Positions 8,717 through 17,720 are shown, counted from the stretch's first letter. The stretch is DNA of 41,491 bases from Acidobacteriota bacterium (GCA_016213725.1 JACQZS010000064.1:1-41491); one strand, 5' to 3'. Made by a program: numbers and translations. The notes: generated by a model from the letters alone, not told the origin.

Positions 8717-9646
8717 ATGTTGGCAGCCCGGACCATTGTCGATGAAATCCTGGACCTCAAGCGGCAGCGGAACGCCATCATCCTGGCCCACCACTACCAG
8801 GACACCGAGATCCAGGAGATCGCCGATTCTATCGGCGACAGCCTGGAACTGGCGCGTCGCGCACAGCAGTTCGATGGCGAAGTGATCGCATTCTGCGGCG
8901 TCTGGTTCATGGCGGAGACGGCCAAGATGCTGAACCCGCACCGCACCGTGATTGTGCCGGACCGCGATGCCGGGTGCAGCCTGGTGGATAGCTGCCCGGT
9001 GGACCAGTTGCGGGCCTGGAAAGCCCGGCACCCCGATCACGTAGTAGTGAGCTACATCAATACATCGGCGGCAGTGAAGGCCGAAAGCGACATTATCTGC
9101 ACCTCCCGCAATGCCGTGGATGTGGTCAACTCAATCCCCAAAGCGCAGCCCATCCTGTTCCTGCCGGACGTGAACCTCGGCAACTTCGTAAAGAAACAGA
9201 GCGGTCGGGAGAACATGAAGATCTGGCAGGGCGCCTGCTTCGTCCACGCCACCTTCCCGGCCCGGCGCCTGACGGCGGCGAAGCTGGAGTTCCCCAACGC
9301 GCTGGTGGCATCCCACCCCGAATGCCCGGAAGAGGTGCTGCGGCTGTCCGACTACATCGGCTCCACTTCCGCCATCATCGAGTGGTGCGTGAAGCACCCG
9401 GGCGAAGAGTTCATCATCATGACCGAGAGCGGCGTCAGCCACTCGCTGAACCGCCGCGCGCCGGGCAAGAAGTTCCACTTTGTCGCCAACGAGCAGTGCA
9501 ACTGCAGCGAGTGCCCATACATGCGCATGAATACCCTGGAGAAGCTGCGGGACAGCCTGCACGATCTCAGACCGCATGTGGAACTGCCTCCGGCCCTCAT
9601 GGAACGCGCCCGCCTGCCTGTGGAGCGGATGCTGGCACTGCGCTAA
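8717..9646 (+). CDS. nadA: Quinolinate synthase NadA
   Basis: The 309-residue enzyme condenses iminoaspartate with dihydroxyacetone phosphate to quinolinate, the second step of de novo NAD synthesis. It shows the family motifs AHHYQDTEIQEIADSIGDSL (25-44), FCGVWFMAETAKML (59-72) and FVANEQCNCSECPYM (255-269). Cys87 (DAGCSL), Cys174 (QGACFVH) and one of the Cys261/263/266 group match the three ligands of the oxygen-sensitive [4Fe-4S] cluster. ATG 8717 is chosen because the family begins here and an extended -10 lies just upstream; the open frame extends further back without homology. The usual partners nadB and nadC are not in the window. moaA follows after 19 bases. Confidence 0.96.
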   Translation: MLAARTIVDEILDLKRQRNAIILAHHYQDTEIQEIADSIGDSLELARRAQQFDGEVIAFCGVWFMAETAKMLNPHRTVIVPDRDAGCSLVDSCPVDQLRAWKARHPDHVVVSYINTSAAVKAESDIICTSRNAVDVVNSIPKAQPILFLPDVNLGNFVKKQSGRENMKIWQGACFVHATFPARRLTAAKLEFPNALVASHPECPEEVLRLSDYIGSTSAIIEWCVKHPGEEFIIMTESGVSHSLNRRAPGKKFHFVANEQCNCSECPYMRMNTLEKLRDSLHDLRPHVELPPALMERARLPVERMLALR

Positions 9647-9665
9647 ACTCAATTCCAGTCTCGCC

Positions 9666-10670
9666 ATGCACGCGCTCCCGTCTCAACTTGTCGATGGTTT
9701 AGGCCGCGTCCACGACAATTTGCGCATCAGCATCACGGACCGCTGCAACATCCGCTGCTCGTATTGCATGCCCGAAAAAGGAGTGCAGTTCATCGACCGC
9801 AGCGAAGTGCTGAGCTACGAGGAGATTGAGCGCTTTGCCCGGGTGGCGGTGAGCCTGGGCGTGAACAAGCTGCGCATCACGGGCGGCGAGCCGCTGGTCC
9901 GGAAGGACCTGCCGGTTCTGGTGGAGAAACTGGCGGCCATCGAGGGCGTAAAGGACATCGCGCTCACAACCAACGGCGTGCTGCTGGCCGGGCAGGCCCG
10001 TGCGCTGTACGATGCGGGCCTGCGCCGGCTCAACGTCCACCTGGACACGCTGGATCGCCAGCGCTTCTTCGAAATCACGCGGCGGGACGAGCTGCACCAC
10101 GTTTTGGAGGGCATTGACACCGCCCTGGCCTGCGGCTTCGGCCCCATCAAAATCAATGCCGTGGCAGTGAAGAACCTGGTGGAGCCCGACATCGTCCCGA
10201 TGGCTCGCTTCGGCCGTGAGCACGGCATCGAGGTCCGCTACATCGAGTTCATGCCACTGGACGCCCAGGGACTGTGGGACCGCGGGCGCGTTCTTCTGGC
10301 GGACGACATTCTGCGGATGCTGGAAGAGGGCATCGGCCCGCTGACCGCCGTGCCGGATCCCGATCCGCGGGCGCCGGCGCTGGAATACCGCTTCGCCGAC
10401 GGCAACGGCTCGGTCGGTTTCATCGCATCCGTGAGCCGCCCGTTCTGCCTGAATTGCAATCGCATCCGGATCACCTCGGACGGCATGCTGCGCTACTGCA
10501 TCTTTGCCCTGGAGGAGACCGACGTGAAATCCCTGCTGCGCGGCGGGGGCTCCGACGACCAGATCCGTGAATTGGTTGCCCGGGTCGTCTCAGCCAAGTG
10601 GCTGGGCCATGAAATCAATACCGCGAAGTTCGTCGCGCCGCCCAGGCCGATGTACTCCATCGGGGGCTGA
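9666..10670 (+). CDS. moaA: GTP 3',8-cyclase MoaA (molybdenum cofactor synthesis)
   Basis: The 334-residue radical SAM enzyme catalyses the first step of molybdopterin synthesis, turning GTP into 3',8-cyclo-GTP. The SAM-cluster motif CNIRCSYC (Cys27, 31, 34) and the second, substrate-binding cluster in CLNCNRIRITSDGMLRYC (Cys261, 264, 278) are complete. TGGEPLVRKDL is the SAM-binding glycine motif, and the chain ends in the conserved Gly-Gly that MoaC-linked activity needs. ATG 9666 gives the normal length; an upstream in-frame ATG lies inside nadA and is unlikely. It probably shares a transcript with nadA and with the membrane protein that starts three bases after its stop. Confidence 0.96.
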   Translation: MHALPSQLVDGLGRVHDNLRISITDRCNIRCSYCMPEKGVQFIDRSEVLSYEEIERFARVAVSLGVNKLRITGGEPLVRKDLPVLVEKLAAIEGVKDIALTTNGVLLAGQARALYDAGLRRLNVHLDTLDRQRFFEITRRDELHHVLEGIDTALACGFGPIKINAVAVKNLVEPDIVPMARFGREHGIEVRYIEFMPLDAQGLWDRGRVLLADDILRMLEEGIGPLTAVPDPDPRAPALEYRFADGNGSVGFIASVSRPFCLNCNRIRITSDGMLRYCIFALEETDVKSLLRGGGSDDQIRELVARVVSAKWLGHEINTAKFVAPPRPMYSIGG

Positions 10671-10672
10671 AG

Positions 10673-12289
10673 TTGAAGTCTCGCTACGCTCCATACGTCG
10701 CCGGCCTGCTGGTCTGCAGCCTCTTCATCGGCCTCGGACTGATTTTCATTCCGTATCCAGGCGCGCAATACGACGAAGTGCTGTTCGTCTCCGCCATCTA
10801 CCGGCCGGACCAGGTGGAAGCCACGATGAACCTGCCCTGGCTGGGGCGCGTGCCCATCATGCTGATGACCTACCTGGGCACGCTCAAGGCCGCGATCTAC
10901 GTGCCGATTCTCAAGCTTCTGTGGCCCAGCCACTACACGTTGCGCGGACCGATGCTGCTGGCAGGCGCACTCTCCATCTGGCTCTTCTTCCTGGCTCTGC
11001 GGCGTCTCGCGGGCAACAAGGCCGCGCTGCTGGCGTCGCTCCTGCTGGCCACGGACTCCATCTATCTGCTTACCTGCATCTTCGACTGGGGGCCAGTGGC
11101 GCTGCAGCACCTCTTCTTCACGCTCACCTTCTACCTGCTGTTGAGGTATTGCAGCCAGCCGCGTCCCCTGTGGCTATTCCTCGCCGGGCTGGCCTGCGGG
11201 CTCGCAATGTGGGATAAGGCGCTCTTCATATGGAGCATGGCAGGCTTCGGCATCGCCCTGACGGCGTTCCTCCCGAAACAGCTTTGGGCCGTGGCACGCG
11301 ACCGGAGAATGCTGGGCGCCATCGTGCTCGGCTTCGTGTTGGGCTCCGCGCCCTTCCTCTTTTACAACGCCCGCAACCGTGGGCGCACCTTTACGGCCAA
11401 CACCGAATCCGACGAGCAAAATGCGCTGACCAAGCTGGGCATGCTCGACCGCACGATGGACGGCATCGGCCTGATGGGGTACCTCTCGCGCGACAGCGTC
11501 GAGGGCCCGGCGCAGAACATGAAGAGTTGGGAGCCTCTCCCCATCCGCGCGCGGAACCTTCTGCGCGCGCCCCGGCAAAGCTGGCAACACCTGCTGCTGG
11601 TGTTCTGCCTGCTGGCCGCGCCGGCGCTGTGCTGGAGTAGCCCCAACCGGAAGCTGACGCTCATCGTGCTACTGGGCGGCCTGCTCACCTACCTGCTGAT
11701 GATCAGCACGCGGCGCGCCGGCGGATCGGCTCATCACACCATCCTGTTGTGGCCGACCTTCCACCTCCTGGTGGGGCTGGCAGCCGGAGCGGTGTTCTCG
11801 CGCTGGCAGGGGCGAGTGGCGAAGATCACAGTGGCGCTGGTGCTGGGCTGCTCGCTCTCCAACCTGATGGTGCTCAACACTTATCTGGCGGACTTCATTG
11901 AATTCGGCCCCGGAATCTCCTGGAACGACGCCAGCCGCGCGCTGATTAACGAACTGGGCAAACGCACCGGCAGAATGGTGTTCTGCACAGACTGGGGCGT
12001 GCTGAACCAGATGGACTTCTATTCACGCGGCAAGATAGGCATGCACCCCGCCTCCGACGGGATGGTGCTGGGTCTGCCGGACGCCTCGAACGCCGAACAG
12101 CTGAACCTCGCCCTGAGCGATCCGAAGTTCATGTTCGTCACCATGGCGGAGGGCAAGGACCTCTTCCCGAACAACCGCAAGAAGTTCCTGGACTTTGCCG
12201 CTGCTCAGGGCTACCAGCGGCACCTGATGTTTACGATTCGCGACCGCCACACGGCGCCCACCTTCGAAGTGTATGAATTCACCCGATGA
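10673..12289 (+). CDS. GT-C fold membrane glycosyltransferase (GT39/ArnT-like)
   Basis: The 538-residue protein has about ten to twelve hydrophobic segments, beginning VAGLLVCSLFIGLGLIFI (about 9-26). The first external loop carries AQYDEVLF (about 31-38). An acidic pair at this place is the catalytic signature of GT-C glycosyltransferases, which use lipid-linked sugars (ArnT, protein mannosyltransferases, PF13231-like). A soluble C-terminal domain faces the periplasm (about 400-538). The acceptor cannot be deduced; glycan or lipid modification of the envelope is likely. The start is TTG with GGGGG seven bases upstream, only two bases after the moaA stop. The downstream smr-like gene overlaps its end by 17 bases. 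Confidence 0.7.
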   Translation: MKSRYAPYVAGLLVCSLFIGLGLIFIPYPGAQYDEVLFVSAIYRPDQVEATMNLPWLGRVPIMLMTYLGTLKAAIYVPILKLLWPSHYTLRGPMLLAGALSIWLFFLALRRLAGNKAALLASLLLATDSIYLLTCIFDWGPVALQHLFFTLTFYLLLRYCSQPRPLWLFLAGLACGLAMWDKALFIWSMAGFGIALTAFLPKQLWAVARDRRMLGAIVLGFVLGSAPFLFYNARNRGRTFTANTESDEQNALTKLGMLDRTMDGIGLMGYLSRDSVEGPAQNMKSWEPLPIRARNLLRAPRQSWQHLLLVFCLLAAPALCWSSPNRKLTLIVLLGGLLTYLLMISTRRAGGSAHHTILLWPTFHLLVGLAAGAVFSRWQGRVAKITVALVLGCSLSNLMVLNTYLADFIEFGPGISWNDASRALINELGKRTGRMVFCTDWGVLNQMDFYSRGKIGMHPASDGMVLGLPDASNAEQLNLALSDPKFMFVTMAEGKDLFPNNRKKFLDFAAAQGYQRHLMFTIRDRHTAPTFEVYEFTR

Positions 12290-12554
12290 ACTGCCGCCGG
12301 TGCGGGTGGAGATCACGGACGTTCTCGACTTGCACTGCTTCGCGCCGCGCGACGCCAAAGCGGCGCTGGAAGCCTATCTCGAAGAGGCCAGAGAGCGCGG
12401 CTTCCAGGCGCTGCGTATCATCCACGGCCGCGGGATCGGCGCGCAGCGGGAGATGGTGAGAAAGGTGCTGGCCCGGACGCCCGGCGTGACCGGGTTCGGA
12501 GATGCGCCGGAAGGGGCGGGGGGCTGGGGCGCAACGGTGGTCACGCTCCGTTGA
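12273..12554 (+). CDS. Small Smr-domain protein
   Basis: This 93-residue protein is little more than a Smr domain. DLHCFAPRDAKAALEAYL (about residues 18-35) supplies the DLH motif, and IIHGRGIGAQ (about 49-58) the HGxG motif of the MutS2 C-terminal / Smr family. Smr domains nick or bind branched DNA, and some cleave stalled mRNA. Small stand-alone Smr proteins in Acidobacteria are uncharacterised. It starts inside the end of the glycosyltransferase gene and its own end overlaps the convergent membrane-protein gene by 14 bases, so this junction is very compact. Confidence 0.8.
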   Translation: MNSPDELPPVRVEITDVLDLHCFAPRDAKAALEAYLEEARERGFQALRIIHGRGIGAQREMVRKVLARTPGVTGFGDAPEGAGGWGATVVTLR

Positions 12555-12981
12555 GCCGTTGCGCGCGCCATTCGCGCACCGCTTCCACCAGCAGCCATCC
12601 GCCGCAAACGAGCAGGAGCGGCGCCGACCACACGCCCGGCACCAGCTTTCTCAAGTACCACGACGCGGCCAGATGCAACGCTCCGTTGCCGCACATCAGC
12701 AATCCATACGGAAGAGCGGCCCACACCATCCAGCGGGCGCCGTAGAAGGCGAGGCACGACATGCTGAGCAACGCCGCCAGGACGCAGATGAGGCCGCCCA
12801 GCCAGACGCCGAATTCGAACGTGGGCATCCAGGTCCAGAGCATCACATCGCGAAGGGACATGGCGATGGGGTTGTAAAAAGCGAGGAAGTCGTGCAGCGC
12901 TTCATCGAAAACATGCACGGCCAGCGCCAGAGTGAGTGCCACCCACGCAACGGCATAGCGTGGTTTGCGCCGGAAGGTCAC
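12541..12981 (-). CDS. Small membrane protein, HXXEE-like
   Basis: The 146-residue protein has four predicted membrane segments (about 10-24, 57-76, 84-101 and 118-134). Just after the first is HVFDEALHDF, which resembles the HxxEE signature of PF13787 except for Asp in place of the first Glu. Function of that family is unknown. The start is GTG at 12981, directly after the stop of the TPR gene. GGAGG lies five bases upstream, inside the end of that gene, so the two are translationally coupled. It may act with the TPR protein, but nothing in the sequence says how. Confidence 0.6.
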   Translation of the reverse strand: MTFRRKPRYAVAWVALTLALAVHVFDEALHDFLAFYNPIAMSLRDVMLWTWMPTFEFGVWLGGLICVLAALLSMSCLAFYGARWMVWAALPYGLLMCGNGALHLAASWYLRKLVPGVWSAPLLLVCGGWLLVEAVREWRAQRLNGA

Positions 12982-14343
12982 TCAGACCTCCAAGTTCCCG
13001 AAGAGTCGATCGCTCAACCAGGCGTAATCGTCTTCGTTCCGCAGATTAGCGTAGAGCGGATCCACGTGCAACATGATGAGCCAGGGTTCGTGTTCGGCGG
13101 CCGCTTCGCGTAACAGCGCTCCGCCGGTTGAAATCTCACCCAGCCCGAGGTGCACCAGCGCACGGTCGAACGCCGCCACGTAACCCGTATCCGCCGCGCT
13201 CTCCAACTTCTTCAGAACGTGGCGGGCGCCCTCGGCGTCGCCCGACCTGCCGCGGATGAAACCGATGGTAGCCAGGATTCGCGCGTCGCCGCCGGAATCC
13301 GGCAGAACGGATTGCAGCACGGCCTCGGCCTCGCCCCATCTGTCCAGCGTGGCCAGCACCTGCGCCAGCAGCCGTGCCGCTCCGTAGAAGCGTGGGTTCA
13401 TCTTCAACGCGGACCGGAAGGCGCCTTCCGCGCTCTCCAGTTGCCCAGAGAAGAACTCCACCATGCCGCGCGCCATTTCCAGATGGACCGATGCCGGGTC
13501 TATCAGTCCGGCTGCGCCCAGGTGCGCCCGCGCTTCGTCAAATCGCGCCTGTGGGCACATGACCGTGGCGGCATAGAAGACGCGGGCGGGCGTGAAGTTC
13601 GGATTCAGTTCCAGGGCGCGCTGGAAATCCACCTCGGCCTCATCCCAGTTCCAATCGTGGACCGCCTTCAACAGACCCCGCCATAGGTGCGCGGCCGGCA
13701 AGTTCGGATTCAACCGAAAGGCCTGGTAAATGGCCCGCGTGGCGTCCTGCACTACCATGGCCGGCGAGGCGGCACCGAATAGAGAGAGCTGCAGCAGAGA
13801 GCCGGCCACGCCGGCATAGGCCGCCGCGAATTGCGGGTCGATGCGCGCCGCTTCGTTGTAGCAGCGCACGCTGCGGCGCAGGCCGGCGGTGGTGAGCTGC
13901 GAGGCAAAGTGCCGCCCTTCCAGCAACTTGCCGTAGGCCTCCTCCGGCACCACATGGACTGGCGGCAGCGGCTCGACGGGCTGCTCCGTCGCCGGAGCAG
14001 GCACCGCCGTGGCAGGCGGCTCCCACTCGGGCACGTAGGAGCCTTCCGGCAGCGTGATCCGCCAGGGCTCGGCCGCCCCTTCGGCGGCGTAATACTGAGC
14101 CAGCTTTCGGCGCAGGCGGCGGGCCTCGACGCGGACGATGGAGTCGATGCGGGGGTCGTAGTCCTGGCCGCGGTCGAAGACCTCGGTGCCAATGGTGAAC
14201 TCCTTCAACGCGGCACGGTCGCCATCCAACGCGCGCTCCACCGCGAACTGCAGGAACCGCCGCATCCGCTCCGACTGGGCGAAGGGCTTCGAGGCGAGAA
14301 TCCGCGCCAGCGCGGCCCGAACGCTATCTCTTTCGATTGGCAA
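12982..14343 (-). CDS. TPR protein with acidobacterial N-terminal regulator-like domain
   Basis: The 453-residue protein opens with a region (about 1-100) containing EVFDRGQDYDPRIDSIVRVE and RRLRRKLAQYY. This is a module common at the front of many acidobacterial cyclase, TolB-like and TPR proteins and thought to be winged-helix-like. A Pro/Ala/Glu-rich linker (about 108-135) leads to tetratricopeptide repeats (about 150-440), for example FQRALELNPNFTPARVFYA and FRSALKMNPRFYGAARLLA. There is no signal peptide or membrane segment, so it is cytosolic; a DNA- or protein-binding regulator is the best guess. The start is TTG, with AGGA nine bases upstream. It is divergent from the ECF sigma gene across 119 bases. 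Confidence 0.7.
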   Translation of the reverse strand: MPIERDSVRAALARILASKPFAQSERMRRFLQFAVERALDGDRAALKEFTIGTEVFDRGQDYDPRIDSIVRVEARRLRRKLAQYYAAEGAAEPWRITLPEGSYVPEWEPPATAVPAPATEQPVEPLPPVHVVPEEAYGKLLEGRHFASQLTTAGLRRSVRCYNEAARIDPQFAAAYAGVAGSLLQLSLFGAASPAMVVQDATRAIYQAFRLNPNLPAAHLWRGLLKAVHDWNWDEAEVDFQRALELNPNFTPARVFYAATVMCPQARFDEARAHLGAAGLIDPASVHLEMARGMVEFFSGQLESAEGAFRSALKMNPRFYGAARLLAQVLATLDRWGEAEAVLQSVLPDSGGDARILATIGFIRGRSGDAEGARHVLKKLESAADTGYVAAFDRALVHLGLGEISTGGALLREAAAEHEPWLIMLHVDPLYANLRNEDDYAWLSDRLFGNLEV

Positions 14344-14462
14344 GAGTTGCCGTCCTTTGATGCACCAATTCTACCCCGCCTCACTCACCGTTAGCTCACC
14401 CCATCTCACTGAGGTAGCAGGGCACCTGACTGGCATTCTGAGACTGCACTGGAGGACAAACA

Positions 14463-15074
14463 ATGCAGATTACGCAGCAGATTCGATCCTTTTATTCGCT
14501 TTCGGAGCCGCAGTTGGTTCAACTCGCCCGTGAGCGGAACCGCACTGCCTTTGACATCCTGGTCAACCACAACTACCAGCGGATGAACCGCACCGCGCTG
14601 CGCATGGTGCGCGACTCGGACGACGCCGAAGACGTGGTCCAACAGACTTTCCTGTTAGCTTGGCAGAACATTGATCGATTCCGCGGCGATTCTGCCTTTT
14701 CCACCTGGCTGACGCGCATTGCGATGAATGAGTCGCTCTCCGTTCTGCGCGGCCGCAAGCGTCAGACCGAAGAACTGAATGAAGAACTCACCACCCAGAG
14801 CGAGATGGACGGAGCCGGCTTCTCCACTCCGCTGGAGTCGCCCGAAGACCGGTTTCTGCGTAAAGAAACCAGCCGGCTTCTGCGCGAAGGGCTGAGATTC
14901 GTAAAGCCGGCTTACCGCGAAACCATGCGCCTGCGCCTGGATGAAGATCTCAGCCTGGAAGAGATCTCCCAGCGCCTGGCCATCCCCGTGAATACGGTGA
15001 AGGTACACCTCTTCCGCGGACGCCAGGCGATGAAGACTTTCCTCGAGGAGCGTCAGATTGTGCGTGCGGCCTGA
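14463..15074 (+). CDS. ECF-type RNA polymerase sigma factor
   Basis: The 203-residue protein has region 2 (about 28-95: FDILVNHNYQRMNRTALRMV, DSDDAEDVVQQTFLLAW, STWLTRIAMNES) and region 4 (about 140-195: YRETMRLRLDEDLSLEEISQ, VNTVKVHLFRGRQAMK), joined by a charged linker. It lacks regions 1.1 and 3, which defines the extracytoplasmic-function group. GGAGG lies seven bases before the ATG. No anti-sigma gene is adjacent: the next gene downstream is on the other strand and the divergent neighbour is a TPR protein. How it is held inactive is therefore unclear. I see no self-type -35/-10 in the 119-base upstream gap. Confidence 0.9.
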   Translation: MQITQQIRSFYSLSEPQLVQLARERNRTAFDILVNHNYQRMNRTALRMVRDSDDAEDVVQQTFLLAWQNIDRFRGDSAFSTWLTRIAMNESLSVLRGRKRQTEELNEELTTQSEMDGAGFSTPLESPEDRFLRKETSRLLREGLRFVKPAYRETMRLRLDEDLSLEEISQRLAIPVNTVKVHLFRGRQAMKTFLEERQIVRAA

Positions 15075-15087
15075 GCCGCGGCAGCCA

Positions 15088-16461
15088 CTAGACCGAAGAT
15101 TCCTTGCGCGGACCCAGCGGGCTGTTCTTGCCGTCGCCTTCGTAGGCGGGGCGGGCGGCGGCCTTCTTGGTCCGCTTTTTCGTGGCCGGATCAAACAGCT
15201 TCATCTCGCCGCTGCGCCAGCTCTCGCAGCCCATCATGACGGAGGTCATGATCTGGTGCGCAAGTTCGGGGCCCAGGTTGGGCGTCTTCCGGGTGCGCAT
15301 GCAGGAGAAGAAGTCGTCGGAGTGGCGCTTACCCATTTCGCGCATGGCGGTGGGGAACTCGAAGGTGCGGACCTCGGTGGGCCGGTTCAACGCCTTGGCC
15401 ACCGCCATCTCCGGAGTCACCGTCACCTTGGTGCTCTCCACGAGAATGGTGCCGGAGTGTCCGTAGATCACCTCAGGCAGGTACTTGTTCGGCGCTGAAT
15501 TGGCCATGGAGCCGGCCACGACGATCATGAAATTCTGGAATTCGGCGATCATCGCCAGCGTATCCGGCACGTCGCGATCCTTCTGCACGAAGATGCCCCC
15601 GCCGCCGGAAACGCGCGTGGGATACTGCGCACCCATGGCGAAGAGCATGGGGCCGACGCGGTGATAGAAGAGGTCTGAGGCAATTCCGTTGGAATACTCC
15701 CAGTACTTGCGCCAGCGGAAAAAGCGTTCTGCGCTGAAGGGCCGCTTCTTGGCGGGGCCCAGCCAGCGGGTCCAATCGATGGTTTCGGCGTTGGCCTCTT
15801 CGTCGACGTAGTAGTTCCACTCGCCCACCACGGAGTTGCGGCTGTAAGTGGTCTGCCCCCACAGCACTTCGCCGATGGCGCCTTCGCCGATCAGCTCGCG
15901 CACCTTGTGCCAGCGCTGGTCAGAGAGAAACTGGCTACCCACCTGAAGCACGCGATTGTACTTGGCCGCGGCTGCAATCACCTGGGCGCTCTCGTCCACG
16001 GTGAGGGTGATGGGCTTCTGCAGGTAGACGTCCTTGCCGGCGGCGAAAGCGTCGATGGCCATCTGGGCGTGCCAGTGGTCCGGGGTGGCGATGAGGACGC
16101 AATCGATGTCGTCGCGGCGGAGGACTTCGCGATAGTCGAGGACGATGTTCTTGTCCTCCAACTTGGTGATGGCCTTGGCGCGGTCGCGGTGGCGCTTGTA
16201 GACGTCGGAAACGGCGGCGATCTCGATATCTTTCTCGGTGTTCTGCTGGCGGACGAAGGCGCGCAGGTGGCCCGTGCCCATGATGCCCACACCGATCATT
16301 CCAATGCGGATGCGATCGTTGGCGCCCACCACGCGGGAAGCGCTCTTGGCTGGCAAGCCAGGCTTTATCAGCTTTTCCTTGGCAATCGCCGTGGTTGCGG
16401 AGGCAGCCATGGCGGCCGCGCTCAGGAAAGCGCGGCGGGAGTTGGTGGGTTGATTGTTCAT
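15088..16461 (-). CDS. Tat-exported Gfo/Idh/MocA oxidoreductase (1)
   Basis: The 457-residue protein begins with a twin-arginine signal, SRRAFLSAAAM (about residues 8-18). A Rossmann fold follows, with GMIGVGIMGTGH (about 53-64), the ATPDHWHAQMAIDAF motif, and the family catalytic-loop motif as QKP rather than the common EKP. The C-terminal alpha/beta domain carries WTRWLGPAKKRPF, typical of this exported subgroup. These enzymes oxidise or reduce sugars and glycosides with tightly bound NAD(P). Tat export suggests folding around the cofactor before export. GGTAAGGA lies upstream of the ATG. It follows the next oxidoreductase by 14 bases, so the two are one operon. The substrate is unknown. 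Confidence 0.88.
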   Translation of the reverse strand: MNNQPTNSRRAFLSAAAMAASATTAIAKEKLIKPGLPAKSASRVVGANDRIRIGMIGVGIMGTGHLRAFVRQQNTEKDIEIAAVSDVYKRHRDRAKAITKLEDKNIVLDYREVLRRDDIDCVLIATPDHWHAQMAIDAFAAGKDVYLQKPITLTVDESAQVIAAAAKYNRVLQVGSQFLSDQRWHKVRELIGEGAIGEVLWGQTTYSRNSVVGEWNYYVDEEANAETIDWTRWLGPAKKRPFSAERFFRWRKYWEYSNGIASDLFYHRVGPMLFAMGAQYPTRVSGGGGIFVQKDRDVPDTLAMIAEFQNFMIVVAGSMANSAPNKYLPEVIYGHSGTILVESTKVTVTPEMAVAKALNRPTEVRTFEFPTAMREMGKRHSDDFFSCMRTRKTPNLGPELAHQIMTSVMMGCESWRSGEMKLFDPATKKRTKKAAARPAYEGDGKNSPLGPRKESSV

Positions 16462-16475
16462 CAGCGGTCCTTACC

Positions 16476-17651
16476 TTAAGATTCTACCTTCCTGGCAGCC
16501 GCGTTCCACTTCAGGCGCCGCCCGCTGCGGAGGGAGTCCATGGTCATGCAGAGAGAGATGGCGGTGCCGAGGCCGGCTTCGACGGGCGCGTTGGGTTCTT
16601 TGCGGGTGCGGATGCAGTCGAGGAAGTTGCGGATGTGGTCGCGGGTGGCCTGGGCGAAGGAACCGGGATGGGTCTCCTCGCGCTCGGCCTTGAGCACGGG
16701 CTCCGAGGTTTCGGGGATGAGGCGGAACATTTCGCGGCTGACGTCGAGCCGGGCGCGATGTCCGTGGAAGTGTTTGCACTGGTCCTGCGTGGGGTGATAG
16801 CGCATGGCGCTGTACCCCAGCGTGAAGGTGGCAAGGTAGTTCTCCGGGTATTCGATGCTGATGTTGGCGGTTTCGGGGATCTCGGCGTACTTGAGATTGG
16901 GCCGGCCGCCTGTGCAGGTGACGGCGCCAGGAGCGGAGGAGCCCATGATCCACTGGATGGCGTCGAGAATGTGCGCGGCCTGTCCGATGAGCATGCCTCC
17001 TGAGTAGTCGTAGAAGTGATACCAGTTGAAGAACCGGAGAGAGTCGAGTTCATGCGCCGGCGCGGGTCCAAGCCACTGCTTCCAGTCGAGCTCGCCGTCG
17101 AGTTTTCGCGGCTGGAGATCGAACATGTGATTTAACCACCAGGAGGTAACGAGGCGGATTTCGCCGAGGCGTCCGGAGGCGACGATGCGCTGGACCTCCT
17201 GGAACATGGGCGCGCTGCGGCGCTGGGTACCCACCTGGACAATGCGTTTGGTGCGCCGCACGGCGGCCGCCATATCGTAGCCTTCGTCGATCTTGTGGCA
17301 CATGGGCTTTTCGACGTAGGCGTCTTTGCCGGCTCCGACGGCGTCGATGACCATGCGGGAGTGCCAGTGGTCGGGGGTGGAGACGATGACGGCGTCGATG
17401 CTCTTATCGTCCAACAGGCGGCGGTAGTCGGAGTAGGATTTGGCGCCGGTGTTGGCGACCTTGAGGCCGGCTTCGAGATTGGGGGTGTAGACGTCGCAGA
17501 CGGCGGCCATTTCGGCGCCGATCTCTTTGAATTCGCCGGTGAGGAGGCGTCCGCGGCCCCCGCTGCCGATCACGCCCACCCGGATGCGGTCATTGGCTCC
17601 GAGGACGGTAGCGGCGGGCAAAGTGGCGGCGAGGAAATGGCGGCGTTCCAT
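16476..17651 (-). CDS. Tat-exported Gfo/Idh/MocA oxidoreductase (2)
   Basis: The 391-residue protein starts MERRHFLAATLP, a short twin-arginine signal. The nucleotide-binding loop is GVIGSGGRGR (about 26-35), followed by STPDHWHSRM, VEKPMCHKIDEG with the EKP lysine, and GGMLIGQAAHILDAI with the conserved histidine of the C-terminal domain. It is likely an exported NAD(P)-dependent sugar or glycoside oxidoreductase. It is first in a two-gene operon with oxidoreductase (1) and divergent from the DUF1080 gene across 69 bases. A TAGAAT -10-like box ends nine bases before its ATG. The substrate is unknown. Confidence 0.88.
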   Translation of the reverse strand: MERRHFLAATLPAATVLGANDRIRVGVIGSGGRGRLLTGEFKEIGAEMAAVCDVYTPNLEAGLKVANTGAKSYSDYRRLLDDKSIDAVIVSTPDHWHSRMVIDAVGAGKDAYVEKPMCHKIDEGYDMAAAVRRTKRIVQVGTQRRSAPMFQEVQRIVASGRLGEIRLVTSWWLNHMFDLQPRKLDGELDWKQWLGPAPAHELDSLRFFNWYHFYDYSGGMLIGQAAHILDAIQWIMGSSAPGAVTCTGGRPNLKYAEIPETANISIEYPENYLATFTLGYSAMRYHPTQDQCKHFHGHRARLDVSREMFRLIPETSEPVLKAEREETHPGSFAQATRDHIRNFLDCIRTRKEPNAPVEAGLGTAISLCMTMDSLRSGRRLKWNAAARKVES

Positions 17652-17660
17652 GATGGGGCT

Positions 17661-17666
17661 ATTCTA
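17661..17666 (-). promoter_or_regulatory. -10-like box before oxidoreductase (2)
   Basis: Read on the minus strand this is TAGAAT, nine bases before the start codon at 17651. The predicted transcript is nearly leaderless. Confidence 0.35.
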
Positions 17667-17703
17667 CGCCCCAGGGCGGGTGGAGCGTGCGCACGCGCTG
17701 CCC

Positions 17704-17712
17704 TGATATAGT
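17704..17712 (+). promoter_or_regulatory. Extended -10 before the DUF1080 gene
   Basis: TG-A-TATAGT ends eight bases before ATG 17721, and no ribosome-binding site fits in between. A leaderless mRNA is predicted. Confidence 0.5.
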
Positions 17713-17720
17713 CCGTATCC

